From NCBI RefSeq assembly GCF_018446385.1, contig NC_056004.1, positions 52,890,523 to 52,954,522 on the forward strand: a stretch of DNA of 64,000 bases, in the 5' to 3' direction. This document shows, in pieces, positions 45,481 through 58,974 of this stretch (the first letter of the stretch is position 1; the number at the start of each line of letters is the position of its first letter). Source of the stretch: Zingiber officinale (lineage: Eukaryota; Streptophyta; Magnoliopsida; Zingiberales; Zingiberaceae). A program made the position numbers and the translations under genes. The notes beneath the pieces were generated by a model that had not been told where the DNA came from, ran no database searches, and saw nothing but the letters and a program-made list of their open reading frames with translations.

Positions 45481-46370
45481 GTTATCTTTGTCGTTCCAGT
45501 TCTGATTACTCGACTGGGATCTCTGTTTCCCCACTGTCTTGTCTTCGATCTTGACTGACTTGTGTTGCGTTTGTTGTGCCTTGATACTGTTCAGATAGTG
45601 CTCACTAATACCCTGCTGACCAGCTCTTCATCAATCTGTGGTCGGTGAGTTTCATTACTCACATTAAGTGTTATTTCTGGTCTCAGCCTTCGGAGCATCA
45701 GTCTGACTCGTTCTTTCTCTGTACTTACTAACTCTAGGCAAAGACGAGCTAGTCTGTTGAATCTTTTGACCACTTCTTCTACTGGTAGGTCACCTGGTCA
45801 AAATTCTATAAGCTCTTCTTAATGTTTATTGGTGATCCATTGACGAAAGAATTCTTCGTAAAACTCTATCTCGAAGTCAACCCAGCTCATTTGGTTGACT
45901 GCTCTCTTACTCTTAACTCGCTCCCACCACATACAAGCATCTCCAGTTAGGCAGAAAGAGGCACACTTAACCTTCTCAACTTCTGGCCAGTCAAGAAGCT
46001 CCATTGAGCTCTCAAGTATCCTGAACCAAGCCTGGGCATCCCAGGACTCAGTCGTGCCTGAGAAGCTTTCTGGTTTCAGCTTCAGCCACTGGATGAGATA
46101 TGCTTCTTGTCTTCTAGGTGTTGTGGTGACTTCCAGGGCAACTAATGGGACTTCAGTCACCACTGGGGTCTCCACATTAATGGTTGGGGGAGTGGGAGGA
46201 GCTGGCTTCTAATTGGCCATCAGATTGGCAATCACTTGTTACTGCTTTGCTACTTGTCTCTGAAGTTGAGCAACAACTTCAGAAAGATTGGGCTCAGTTG
46301 ATCTAAGCTCTTCATTCTCCTGATCTTGGTTCTCAGTACGAACAGTACGAGGACGTCCTTTTCTTGACAT
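45481..46370 (-). pseudogene. Tekay-like Gag, truncated before zinc knuckle and protease
   Basis: The minus-strand start is at 46370 (MSRKGRPRTVRTENQ). Two stops occur near 46200-46240. The capsid ORF 46175-45819 follows (LKLKPESFSGTTESWDAQAW, CASFCLTGDACMWWERV), then stops, then ORF 45773-45591 (RFNRLARLCLELVSTEKERV, LRRLRPEITLNV). The CCHC knuckle and the aspartic protease expected between gag and RT are absent: only about 110 bp separate the gag end from the pre-RT segment. This is a deletion in the element. Confidence 0.9.
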
Positions 46371-46598
46371 CTAATTATGCAAAGAAAAAGACTTGGTATC
46401 TTCTCTATCCTTTCTAAACAAACTTAGGTAAATAGATAAAAGAGAAACAAAACTTCTATCTTACTAAAGCGCATATAAGCAAATACTCTATACTGCAAAT
46501 AATAATAAAGGAAAGCAATAAAGAAAGAACTTAAATACTTTCTTACTTGAAGAAGGCAAGGATGATGCTGATGTGTGTGATGTTGGAGAATGGGAACT

Positions 46599-46614
46599 TG
46601 GCTCTGATACCAAC
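46599..46614 (-). other. Tekay-like primer binding site
   Basis: The minus strand reads TTGGTATCAGAGCCAA directly after the 5' LTR. It is complementary to initiator tRNA-Met. Confidence 0.9.
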
Positions 46615-47809
46615 TGTAACGACCACCCTTCTTACTACTACTCTTTAAGGGTGACCGTTACCTAACTATTACTCTACTTACTAGTGTCACTGATGTTGTT
46701 ATTAGCATCAGTTAGATTTATCATGGCTCAGTAGAATTCCTACCGAAAAATTTCGAAAGAATCTCCCCTGTATCGGTGACCAAATCAATAATATAAACAA
46801 TGTATACATAGCCACAGGCGGCTGGAACATATTTTTCACAATCACGCAGTGATAAAAACCACAATAAGAAGAAAGAAACTACTCTAGCAATAGTAAACGA
46901 CTATATCACTCCACGAATAATAAAAGAAAACTAATTACAAGTGCGGAATAAACTCAACTACAATCCCAATTGCATAATAACATTAAAAGAGAACTAAAAG
47001 AACTAAACAGAAAAGTCTTGGCAATTTGCCAGCTTATTCTGGATCTCTCCATAATCCAATCATCACACACCTCCATCACCACCACCTTGTCGCCTTCCTT
47101 TCATATTTTAGCTTTTCCTTTATCTGCAGTAGGAGGAAAAATAGATCTATAAGCGAAACACTTAGTAAGTACTAATCTATCTCACAAAAACTCGAAGTGC
47201 ATAAAAGAATGCAACAATACTAAAACCGAAATGCTAAAAGCAAAGCTGCATGTACTCATGGTATATAGAAATAAAACTGAATACTAAACATGCTCACTAA
47301 CTAATAGGAAAATAATGAAACTACTACTGTAGGCTCAGAATTAAAGAAACTAGCTTCTATTGATTCTAAGCATAATACTTGTTTCATTTTCTTATATATT
47401 TATACCAGAAATTAATCTTTTAATTTCTCTTTTACTTTCTTCTTCTTTTCTTCTTTCTTTTCTTCTTCTTTGGGCCCAGGCTTAGTACCATCTTGGTTTT
47501 GCGCGCTCTCTAATAGTGACTGAGGTAGCGAGCCTCTAGTCCTATGAGGTAAAGACCTTGGTCTTACCAGGGACAAGACCTTGGAATTGGTCACCTAGAT
47601 TTGTTTAACGACAACCTTGGAAGTCAGGTACTAGCCTCTTACTTTAGTTTACTTGTTATCTCTTTTTAACTAGACCTTGGTCTTTTTCTTTACTCACACT
47701 TCTCATAATCCTTTATTAGAACTTATTAGAATCCTGTAGATATATCTAACAAGTGTAGGATTACAACTAACCAAGCATGCTACATGAAAATAACACAAGG
47801 GAAGCAGAT

Positions 47810-48235
47810 CTAAACTCTCTAAGCACGTTATAAAACAAGGCAAAGGAAAGCAAATCTGAACTTACTAATCATGCTATAAAATAGAGCAAAAGAAAGCAAC
47901 TTTAAGCTTACTAATCATGCTATAAAATAGAGCAAAGAAAGCAACTTTAAGCTTACTATAGAATAGAGCAAAGAAAGCAACTTTAAGCTTACTATAGAAT
48001 AGAGCAAAGAAAGCAACTTTAAGCTTACTAATCATGCTATAAAATAGAGCAAAGAAAGCAACTTTAAGCTTTCTAAACATGCTATAAAATAGAGCAAAGA
48101 AAGCAACTTTGAGCTTTCTAAACATGCTATAAAATAGGGCAAAAGAATGCAACTTTGAGCTTCCTATACATGCTGTAAAATAGGGCAAAAGAATGCAACT
48201 TTGAGCTTTCTAAACATGCTGTAAAATAGGGCAAA
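47810..48235. repeat. LTR minisatellite, 5' LTR copy
   Basis: The same array as 40855-41240 with an added unit AGCTTACTATAGAATAGAGC. ORFs that run through it on the minus strand (FYSMISKLKVAFFAL repeats) are an effect of the repeat period and not a gene. Confidence 0.85.
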
Positions 48236-49288
48236 ATAAACTAACTCTGAACTGTTATAACAAGGTTATTCTTTCCCATAAAACAGTAACAAATAATCTA
48301 TCCAAACTTACTAGTATACTAAGTTGTGCATGCTCATTTAGTGGCAAGGGAAACTAACCGTGCAGGGCTGTTCACGTTCATGGAGGTAGCAAACAAAACC
48401 CATAACTACCTACTATTAATTAAGGGTTGTTTATGCCCATTTGCTCGGCCAAAACAAGAAAATGAACTTGCTGGAATTTATGGCAGCAGGTGGACATACA
48501 CGAATACTACAATCAAGAGCTAAACTTCCTCTATACAATTAAACTCAGACAATAAATAGCATGCTCAATAGGTAGGCTACAAAAGGTAAGGAATAAAAGG
48601 GAAAAACCCTAACTCATAGTCCTGTTCAATAGCAAACCCAGGCAAGAACTCACGGCACAACACTTTGCATGGTAAAATTTGGCATAGCAGCTTCTACAAG
48701 GAAACTCACATAAAATTTTTCACGCAACAACCCTAATTGATTGAAAAGGAAGGCCTAGCATAAAAAACCCGAAACTCTATTGCCCTAACATGGCAAATTC
48801 GGTACAGCAACCTTTAACATAGCAAATTAGCTCAGCAACGCAACCCTAACATGCTCTTCTACTCGACACAGCAAGATCCAGAAGCAAGGAACGAAATCCA
48901 AAGTTCGGAGCAACAACTACCGCAGGTGAGTAGTACTTACAATGCTTTCTTGGACTTACAACCGAAGGGGAAAAACTCTAGGGCTTCGGTTAGCTCGGAT
49001 CTTCAACCTCCCTTGTGCCCACAAACCCTCCTCGACGAGGGAAGCACAGATCCGCAAGGTTCGCCGGAAGAAGACCTTCATCGGCCGCCGGAGATGAAGC
49101 TAGGGCTTCGTATTTCTTCGTTCGGCAGAAACGGCGCCGTCGCACGCGAGAAGCAGAGGAGAAGAAAGGGTTTCGGGAGAAAATATCCCCTAATCCCTCT
49201 TAACTTGTCCTTTTATAACTAGGTCTAACTTTGTTCCAATTACAACTTAAATATATCTCGCTACATACTTGGTTAACAAATCACGCGC

Positions 49289-49352
49289 AGCCCAGTTGGT
49301 TGGCTGTGTTTGGTTAGGTCGGGTTCGGCCTGAGGTCATGCGTTCGAGTCTC
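49289..49352 (+). other. tRNA-like (A box / B box) stretch in the Tekay 5' LTR
   Basis: This is the second copy of the 42283-42346 stretch, with one change at the B box (GCGTTCGAGTCTC). Confidence 0.5.
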
Positions 49353-49532
49353 ACCTTCAACAGTTTTTCGTCAAAACTTCTTTCTTTTTGTAACATACTA
49401 AACGATCTCCAAAAATTATGAAAAAATACTCTAAAAATTCTTAAAAATCTCTAGAATATTTTAAAAGTACTTCCAAATATTTTTATGGACTTTTAGAACT
49501 TGAAATAGGGAAAATTGGGTCGTTACAGAAAA

Positions 49533-50875
49533 TGAATCCAAAAACCACTTTTTATTCATTCATGAAATTACCTTAATGTCAATTGCCTTAATTGACATTA
49601 ATATTTGTCTTCATCCAATACATCCAATGCATGAGCAATTTAAATTGTCCACTCTTCATCCAATGCATCCAATGAATAAGTAATTCAAATTGTACACTCC
49701 TCTTTCTTCACGAATTCAAATTCATTAAATCACTCAATGAGTCTAACTCATTTATCATCAATCTAATTGACTCAATGAGTCTAATTCGAATTAGACTCAA
49801 TCCAATAGTTGGATCCAATTGAGTCTAACTCAATGAATTTAATTTGAATTAGACTTAATCCAATGATCCATCATATGAACCTATCTCTAAATCAACTTGT
49901 TCTTTGTGTGTGACCCAATAAGTTCTCATAACATTGGCAATGTCTCTAAAACTATTTTAGATATATAAACAATGAGTGACATCTAGCAAGGCATCATTTC
50001 TACCTAAGTGATGAGAATATTGAGATCTGACCTAATCTTTCTGTGTCTATCATCTTGTATGACTCAATCCTTCTTTTCTTGATATCTATATTGATCAATG
50101 AGACATAGACCGTATCATCCTTTTATCAATTTTTGTATTTTTTGATCTCTAAGTAGACACACTCAATCAAATAAACTCAATATCACATATTGACTTATTT
50201 AAGTATGGCCATGCATTCTTGTGTCCTACTAATCAAGGGGCCCATAGATATTGCTTCCATCATATAAAAGGAGGGATATATTCCATCTGCATCACTCAGA
50301 TCCCTTCGCATAACTTATTGCATACCTAGTGATCGACTTTATGGTCCACCCTATTACAGGTGACACTTGTCGATATCAAAGTATACAACTCCTTATGTAG
50401 GGAACTGTATTGACTTTAGGTCTAAGGACTATTCATACTAATAGTCACATGAGAATGTTTATGACACTCATATAACGATTCATAAAATATTCTCATGGCG
50501 GGTCATTCAATATATATTCTCTAATATATACCCATGTGTCAACTTGATATCTCATATCCATAACTTATGAGATTAAGTCATTCGTTGACCTACATGCTAA
50601 TCTCAACGCATTAATATTGTCCTTGTATATTAATGTTTGACTAGGAATAATTAAGAGTAGTGTTCTATATATCCACAATATCCCACTATCAATTCAACTA
50701 ATTGATATGTTGTAGACTAGGGCCTACTACCCTAGGATATTATTATACTTATTCATTCGGCACTGAACTGAAGTAAATATAATAAACAACTTTGCCCTTT
50801 ATTAATAAGTGAAATATGATATAAAAAGTACCTTTGTCAATCATCTCATAATTGGTACTAGGGCTAATACTAACA
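49533..50875 (-). repeat. C3 5' LTR, outer part
   Basis: This is the outer part of the C3 LTR, ending CTAATACTAACA. It has tandem-like CAATGAGTCTAA/TTGAATTAGACT stretches at 49730-49860. The likely target duplicate CTTTA follows at 50876-50880. No gene is seen. TATAAAAGGAGGG at about 50262 lies on the plus strand, against the element's direction. Confidence 0.78.
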
Positions 50876-52126
50876 CTTTAATCACAGTCCATTCAAGGGT
50901 AGGCCGTGTGATTTCACACAGTCGTGTCTCTTGACCAGAGCTCAATCAAGGTCAAGCTGTGGGAAAACACACGGTCGTGTACTTCTTCTAGAGATGCATC
51001 AAGGTGTGATTGTGCTAAAAGGTACAGCCATGACACGACCCGTGCCTGGGGTTGTGCCCTACCCTATAAAGGGGGTTCTTCCCTATTTCAAAGGGAGGAA
51101 GGTCTTCTCTTTGAAGAGATTGACTTTGGTCTAGATCTGCTCATCCTTTGCACTCCGATTGATGATCTGAAGTCAGTTCCGTCCTCTTCTTTAACTCTGA
51201 AAGCATAGGATTGGATCTGAAGACCTCTTTTCATCTTAGCTAAGCTTTTCTCTATCTTCTTCTTAGATTGGTTTTTAAGCTTGCAATTTTTATCTCTTTG
51301 GATTCATCTCAGCTTGTTATATACTAGATTCATTTATTCTACAATTAAGGGAGCAGTTGTGATGTGTAATTGATATATAATCCTTGAATTTGTAAATTTC
51401 CTATCTGTATAACTGTTTATGCCTTGTATCAACTTGATTAAATGTGTATGAGGAATATTTGTTCTTATGATCTCATGTTTGATTGAATAATTATATTGAT
51501 TTATTCACCCCATAAAGGGGATGCTCTAGATCATATGACCGGGGGCCCTAGTGATAAGGGTATCTCTTTTACCGGACATCTAGAGTGTCACCTTGAAAGA
51601 GAGGATAATTCTCTATAAGGGTTATTTCTAGTTAATGAGTTATTTCCAATCCTATGTTATTAAGTGTCCTACGTAATCTAGTGAATGTATGACTGGGGGA
51701 CTCTAGTGACTAAGGTATCCCTTTAACTGGACTTCCTAAGTTGCCCCTTCTACTTAGTGGCATCAGATGCCATTAGAGATAGATTCTGATATGACCATCG
51801 CGAGATAGTGTTCATATTGTGTTAGAGTTCCTACATGCGCATAAGGATAGAAGATGGGTGATAGGCAATTCATAGTACATTAATTCGTGTCACAATGAAT
51901 ATGAACTCCTAGAACACTTTACTAGACTAAATTTCTCAACCAACTCTCTTTCCTAGCTCTCTCTTCTCTTTACTTCTCTCTTAAATTTAGTGCATAAATT
52001 CACAACATTCGATTGCTTATCTAATTCACTGTGCTAAGTTTCTAGTGCCTAAACTCAATCCTTATGGGTTTAATATCTTTTATTACTAACGATGTAGACG
52101 TCCACTTGTGGTAACATTATAAGTTT
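50876..52126 (+). repeat. Athila-like LTR, plus strand, 5' end lost to C3
   Basis: LTR sequence with CACACGGTCGTG/CACGGCC-type motifs (50905-51040) and CCCTATAAAGGGGG as TATA box near 51060. It ends before the primer site at about 52126. Its start lies on the far side of C3, left of the window. The ORF 50924-51208 is LTR sequence. Confidence 0.78.
51059..51075 (+). promoter_or_regulatory. Athila-like LTR TATA box
   Basis: CCCTATAAAGGGGGTTC. The minus-strand sister LTR has CTCTATAAAAGGGGGG at the equivalent place (about 60753-60770). Confidence 0.6.
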
Positions 52127-52127
52127 T

Positions 52128-52142
52128 TGGCACCATTACCAG
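52128..52142 (+). other. Athila-like primer binding site
   Basis: TGGCACCATTACCAG is a CpG-decayed form of TGGCGCCGTTGCCGG, complementary to tRNA-Asp, which is used by Athila/Tat elements. The changes fit C-to-T mutation at methylated sites. Confidence 0.72.
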
Positions 52143-52599
52143 TGATTATACATTTAACATTAGTTAACAAATACTTGAGTTAGTCTAAACATTATTTTCT
52201 TTTACTTTTTTATAAATATTTTTACATTTTTTTTTATATATATCTTGCATTTTCTTATTTTAATTTCTATACTTTTATTCTGAATTTTGATTTTGATTTT
52301 TTAATTTCTATACTTTGTATTTTTCTATAATTTAATTTATGTATTTCTAATTTCTACATTTTTAATTTGATTAAGTCTTGTTCTTGCATTCATATTGCAT
52401 GCATAGATTTAACCTTGCAGAAAATTTATTACCTCTTGATCCCAAGGGCATTTATTACCTCTTAATCCCAAGATCGATAGGACTTTCTGAAAAAGAAAAA
52501 ACCTACAAAAGCAATAAGAAGAGCAAACAAGAATATAAATGGCAAACAAATCTCTCAAAAATTACACATCTCCTTAGCTTGAGAACTCCCGTCTAGCAT
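52143..52599 (+). other. Athila-like leader
   Basis: T-rich non-coding leader. The ORF at 52378-52596 has no family pattern. Confidence 0.55.
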
Positions 52600-53165
52600 C
52601 ACAAGACCATCTATCGAAGCCAAAAATTTTGAGATAAAATTTGTCGTAATTACTGCGGTACAACAACATCAATTTAGAGGAGGACCACATGAGGATCCAA
52701 ATTAGCACTTAGATGTTTTCTATGAAATTTGTGGTACAATGAAGATGAATGAAGTACCAGTCAAAGCAGTTAAATTACTCTTATTTAGCTTTTCTTTAAG
52801 GGATAGAGCAAAACATTGGTTCTCTTCATTACCTGCAAAAAACATTACATCCTAGGAATAGTATGAGTAATTATTTAATTGCTAGCTTCAGACAATCTTA
52901 CACTGAATCTCTCTATGAAGTGTGAGATAGATTCAAAAATATGCTTAGATCATGCCCTCACCATAGCTTAGAAAAATGGTTAGTAATCCACACATTTTAT
53001 AATGGAATCAATTATCATACAAAGGTATCTCTTGACTCTGCGGCTAGGGGAGCACTTATGAACAAGAGTCCTGATGAAGTCAAAGAAATATTAGAGAGTG
53101 TGGCTCTTAATCATCATCAGTGGGTATCAGAAAGATATGGAAGTTATTTTCCTAGAAAGAACTAA
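52600..53165 (+). pseudogene. Athila-like Gag fragment
   Basis: Broken frames read QQHQFRGGPHEDPN, then FYEICGTMKMNEVPVKAVKL, then FSLRDRAKHWFSSLPA near 52780-52845, then ORF 52941-53165 MLRSCPHHSLEKWLVIHTFY and ARGALMNKSPDEVKEILES. This is the retrotransposon gag domain of the Athila lineage (FRGLPTEDPNxHL, PFSLRDxAKxWL, RRCPHHxLPxWL pattern). The Gag C-terminus and pol are absent. The sequence switches to minus-strand coding by 53254. Confidence 0.83.
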
Positions 53166-53253
53166 AGACATAAATGGAAACAAGAAAAATGAACTTGGGT
53201 TTCCTTCCATGAAGCGCTTGTTTAAGGTCATTAGCTCGACCACCTCATTAGAT

Positions 53254-53814
53254 TTATTGAAATCTCTCTCTTGGAGAGGTAAGATATTTTAGAACCCTCT
53301 TACCAAGGGCTCTCAGCTTTTCAACAAATATGTCTTCTTTCAAAGGTTCAACACTATCTTGTCCTTGTGACTCATGTGAAATGTATGTCTTGCCACCACC
53401 ATGCTCAAAAAAGAATTGATTAGTAACAGTAGATAATTCAATTGAAATTTGATTTTTACCAATCACTAATATAAGTAAATCATCGAAGATAGTTTGATAT
53501 TTAGATAAGGAAGGTCCTGGCTTAAGTGGTGGTCTTACTAAAAGAGGTGATTCTTGAGACTTTGCTTCTATTGCACAAGTCCCTACACTCTCAATATCAT
53601 CTAGTTCATGTCCTACATCTAAAGTGACTAATGGTTGTGTGACTAAGGGGAGTGATTCTTGGGTCATCCCTACACATCCCTCCACAACGTGACTGTAAAT
53701 TGGTTCAGGTGTACGAAGGAAAGGCTCTTCTAGATCTTTGATATTAGGAGGTAATGAAATTAAAGTGGTGCCTTCTGATTCATGATCCTCAAGCTCATCA
53801 CAGTATTTTCTCAT
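53254..53814 (-). pseudogene. Unassigned ORF A of the minus Athila-like remnant
   Basis: A 186-residue minus-strand ORF with acidic/Pro-rich composition (LPPNIKDLEEPFLRTPEPIY, PLLVRPPLKPGPSLS, KYQTIFDDLLILVIG). I do not recognise a domain. It follows ORF B with a gap of nine bases and a stop, so the two were probably one protein. A retroelement gag/ORF1 nature is inferred from its place behind an LTR. It could also be a lineage-specific extra ORF. Confidence 0.5.
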
Positions 53815-53823
53815 TATAGACTC

Positions 53824-54399
53824 TTACCAAGTTAAGAGATTTGTTAAAATTCTATTATTTGTTGAGTCTATTCTATCAGGTGTATCCTTCATTTCCTTGA
53901 TATCCTTGCCTGATTCAGCTTGAAGAGATTGAAGCTCCTCTAAACCTTTCAAAATTCTATCCACCATAAACGATGATTGAGCTTCCATAGCATCTACATA
54001 GTTGCCTTGTCCCTTATTGAAGCTAAAATAAAAGTTGGGGTCCTTCGAGTCAAAGCCATATGTGTGTGAATTTGATGAGGTCATTTCATCTATTTTTCTA
54101 TTGAGTTCATCTATTGATGTTCCCAAATTGCGTAGCTTGTAGCAACTTTTGATTGAATGACCTATTTCTTTGCAAGCTTTACAAAAAATTTTCTCTAACT
54201 TTTGAATGAAGTTAGAGAAAACACCCCTTCTTTCAACATGCAATCTATATGGACGGTCAAACAATGTTGGACAATTATCATATATATGACCAATTGCACA
54301 ACAAATCTCATAGAAAAGAGTATTAGAGTTCACAATAGAAATTACATCAAAATTTTGAAATAGAGCTTTCAATCTAGTGTTCAGTTTAAACATGTTCAT
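53824..54399 (-). pseudogene. Unassigned ORF B with zinc-knuckle motif, minus Athila-like remnant
   Basis: A 191-residue minus-strand ORF. CKACKEIGHSIKSC fits CX2CX4HX4C, a retroviral-type zinc knuckle, at about residues 83-96. A second Cys/His cluster (CCAIGHIYDNC) precedes it. The C-terminal half is hydrophilic, with coiled-coil potential (DRILKGLEELQSLQAESGKD). It starts about 280 bp inside the minus Athila-like LTR. This is consistent with a nucleic-acid-binding gag-like protein, but the capsid domain is missing. Confidence 0.55.
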
Positions 54400-54679
54400 C
54401 TAAATAATTATAGACAAAATTAGATAGACATGAGGAATGCAAGATGAAATTGCAAATATTTCAATCACAAACTGAAGTGCTACAAATATAAAGTGCAGAA
54501 TTTAAATTGGAAAATAGAATATTGCAGAAAAAGAAATAAGGAATGCAGTATGAAATTGCAAAAAAAAAAAATCTAAGACTAATTACAATTATGAAGAAGA
54601 AAAGAAAGAAAAATTTAGTCTAACTCAAATGATTATCTCTAATGTTATAAGCACAGTCCCCAACAAACCCACAGGAACT
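54400..54679 (-). other. Leader and degenerate primer site of the minus Athila-like remnant
   Basis: Non-coding. On the minus strand TTGTTGGGGACTGTGCTTAT near 54645-54668 corresponds to the conserved stretch after the tRNA-Asp primer site in Athila elements. The site itself is poorly preserved. Confidence 0.45.
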
Positions 54680-55689
54680 TGTTACGCAACCACAAGTGCA
54701 TGATTTCATCGTTAGTAATAAAAGATATCAAACCCACAGGGATTGGTTATAAGAACTAGAGATGTCTTACAAAGAATTAGCTAAACGATTGACTAGGACA
54801 AGAAATGTGGTAAGTAAAGGCATAGCAATAGAAAAGTAAATGAGGAACTTGGTTTTTATAAGTGTTCTAGGAGTTTGGTTTTATTGTGATATTCATCAAT
54901 GTAACATGGTTCACCAATTCATATTCTCAATTAACATGCATTTGTAGGAAGTCGCTGGTTTTCTCTTGTAAAAGACAATCGGTAAGGGACCTAGATCTAC
55001 ATCACTAGCAATCAAATAGATATGATTCCCATGAAGTCTATTAGCGGGACTGCCTGTCACTAGCATCCCTCGATTATACAACATAGAAACACATACCCTT
55101 CTCAATGTGCATAGTGATGAAGGTAATAATTGCATTCATCCATCCCACCTCCTTGTAGAGACTTGCTTCACCTTTCAAGATGACACCCTAGACATCCGTT
55201 AGCAAGATTGCTTATCACTAGCGTCCCTCGGTCATACGATCTAGATCATCCCTCTATGGGATCCACAAACATCACAAACATTCAATCAAACATGATAATT
55301 AAGTCCAAACACATGAATTCACATAAGATCAAATAGATACAAAACATGCTAACATCATCTAGATAAGAAATTGGCATATCCATGAGTTCTTACATCAAAT
55401 CAAACCACAATTACTCCCTTAGTCCTAGAATAATGGATCTACTCTATGGCACAAAGATAGAGATCCGAAGACATAAAGATTACATGCATTCCAATCCCAA
55501 ATTGAAGAGAAGAGAAGAGAAATACTTATCCAATGGCGATTCGTGATCTTCGGAACCAATCCTGAGCTTCAGAGTCGATGTGGAGATGGAGATGGCTTCG
55601 GATAGTCAGATTAAGGTTAGAGAAGGTGGAGATCAGCACCAAGATGGATCTCCCCAAAGGGAGAGCCTTCCTCCCATAGAAACACTACA

Positions 55690-56040
55690 AGAAAATATGG
55701 CTTCAGAAACTGATTTTTGAAACAAAAATAAAATCTATTTTAAATTTTAGTAAATTATAAACGGATTAGCTACGGAATTATTAATCCGTTCCACTTTTAA
55801 AAAAATAATATAGAAAAATATTTTTAAAACGGAATTTAAAATAAATTAGAAACAAAATTTATAAATTATTTTTTATAAATAAAAATAAATACAGATTAAT
55901 AACGAAATTAGATACCAAATCCTATTGGTTTATAAATCTGTTTTAAAATATTTTAAACAGAAAAAAAAATCAGTTTATAATTTATATAATTTAAGAAAAA
56001 AAATTATTAAGTAATTATAAATATATTTTATTTTAATTAA
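55690..56040. repeat. CACTA-2 left subterminal repeats
   Basis: AT-rich repeats with ATAAACGGATTA, AACGGAATT and AACAGAAAAAA-like units. They pair with the more regular right array. Confidence 0.6.
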
Positions 56041-56898
56041 TCAAAAACCAAACCCTATTCTAATATAAAAGTTTGCGTTTTTTCTCCGCAATCCCGCACG
56101 GCTGCAAGCGTTATTTTCTTCTCCGGCTGCACCGGATCTTCTTCTCCGATCCCAAATCAGGCACAGCTCTAAGGCAGGAATGGCTCTGAGGGGCAAGCGA
56201 TCTTCTTCTCTGGTCCCAAATCACGCACGACTCTAAGGCACCCAACGCTCCGGCTTAAGGGGCTCGCGATCTTCTTCTCCGGAGTTCTTTCCACGATCCA
56301 CCGAACAAGATCAAGTTTAGGTAATCCTAATCTTCTTCTCCATCCTTCTTCTTTGTCCTAGAACTGCAGCACTAGTTGTGTCCTACTCATGCGATCGAGG
56401 TCATTCGCATGACCTAACCGTGTGGTGGTTGTCGCACGCGATGCCAATCGCTCGCACGACCTAATTGCGAGGTGGTTGCGCCTAGCCATTGCCGCAACCA
56501 CCACATTGGTTGTAGCCTTGGTCATCTTGACTGCTGCCTTTCCACTGCCGTAGCCTTGGTCTCGTTGTCACTGCACATTTTTTTCTACATATGCTGCTTT
56601 GTTTGCCCCGTATGCAAGATTAAACTCTACTGTTTTTTTTATTTACTGTTTTATTAATAAAATTGTTTTTTCAACCAGATATTATTATTGCAATGTTTTA
56701 TTATTGTTGTTTTCTTATTGTGCATACAAGTTGTTGTCTGATTGAAGCAATAATAAAACTTGATTGTCTAGGTTCCTATTTAGCTTAATTACGACCCAAT
56801 TAGTCTTTTAATGTAATATGTGTTTTTAGAGAACGATTAGCTCTAGCTTATTTTGTTTATGAAAAATGTTTGTATAGTTTTTTTAAAATGAAGGAAAT
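56041..56898 (+). other. CACTA-2 region upstream of the RECQ4A exons
   Basis: CTTCTTCTCCGGNNCC-type repeats at 56110-56340, including TCTTCTTCTCCGATCCCAAATC-like duplicates (about 56148 and 56205), then T-rich intron-like DNA. It resembles a promoter and 5' leader of a transposon gene. The ORF 56472-56657 is unsupported. Confidence 0.45.
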
Positions 56899-58826
<1,928 letters not shown>

Positions 58827-58974
58827 TAAGTTTTTTCTATACAACATAGGATTATCATATTGACATCAGTAGCTGTTTCATAATTCAACTACTTAGGCAG
58901 TGGACAATGTATTATATGCACAAACAAAACCATTAATGCTATAAAAGTTAAAATGTAGGTGATTCCAACATTGT

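Larger units (their letters stand above)
39663..49527 (-). mobile_element. Complete Tekay/Del-like chromovirus (Ty3/gypsy), minus strand
   Basis: Both LTRs (39663-42521 and 46615-49527) start TGTAACGACC and end GGTCGTTACA. Target duplicates GAAAA are at 39658-39662 and 49528-49532. On the minus strand the order is 5' LTR, primer site, gag, (protease missing), reverse transcriptase, RNase H, integrase with chromodomain-like tail, polypurine tract, 3' LTR. This order with LTRs near 2.9 kb and a C-terminal chromodomain fits the Tekay/Del clade. Gag stops, a deletion over protease, and single frameshifts make it non-functional, but the LTRs are still close to identical, so it is one of the younger insertions. 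Confidence 0.93.
46615..49527 (-). repeat. Tekay-like 5' LTR
   Basis: 2913 bp, the pair of 39663-42521. It is longer by about 54 bp, because of one extra minisatellite unit (near 47960-48000) and a stretch of about 20 bp (GGCTGTTCACGTTCATGGAG near 48366) missing in the 3' LTR. Otherwise it carries the same modules. Confidence 0.92.
22188..50875 (-). mobile_element. Copia element C3, minus strand, host of most other insertions
   Basis: The 5' LTR starts at 50875 (TGTTAGTATTAG on the minus strand) and runs to 39292, interrupted by the Tekay-like element. The primer site follows at about 39276-39291, then the leader (38592-39275 continuing at 23880-24486, split by S1), gag, protease, and integrase cut by C1 at 22188. 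The remainder of pol and the 3' LTR lie left of the window. Removing S1 and the Tekay element together with one copy of each target duplication makes the pieces join cleanly. Confidence 0.85.

Noticed and set aside
50255-50272. TATA box of the C3 LTR (TATAAAAGGAGGG)
   Set aside because: It lies on the plus strand, opposite to C3 transcription, so it is not taken as the element promoter.
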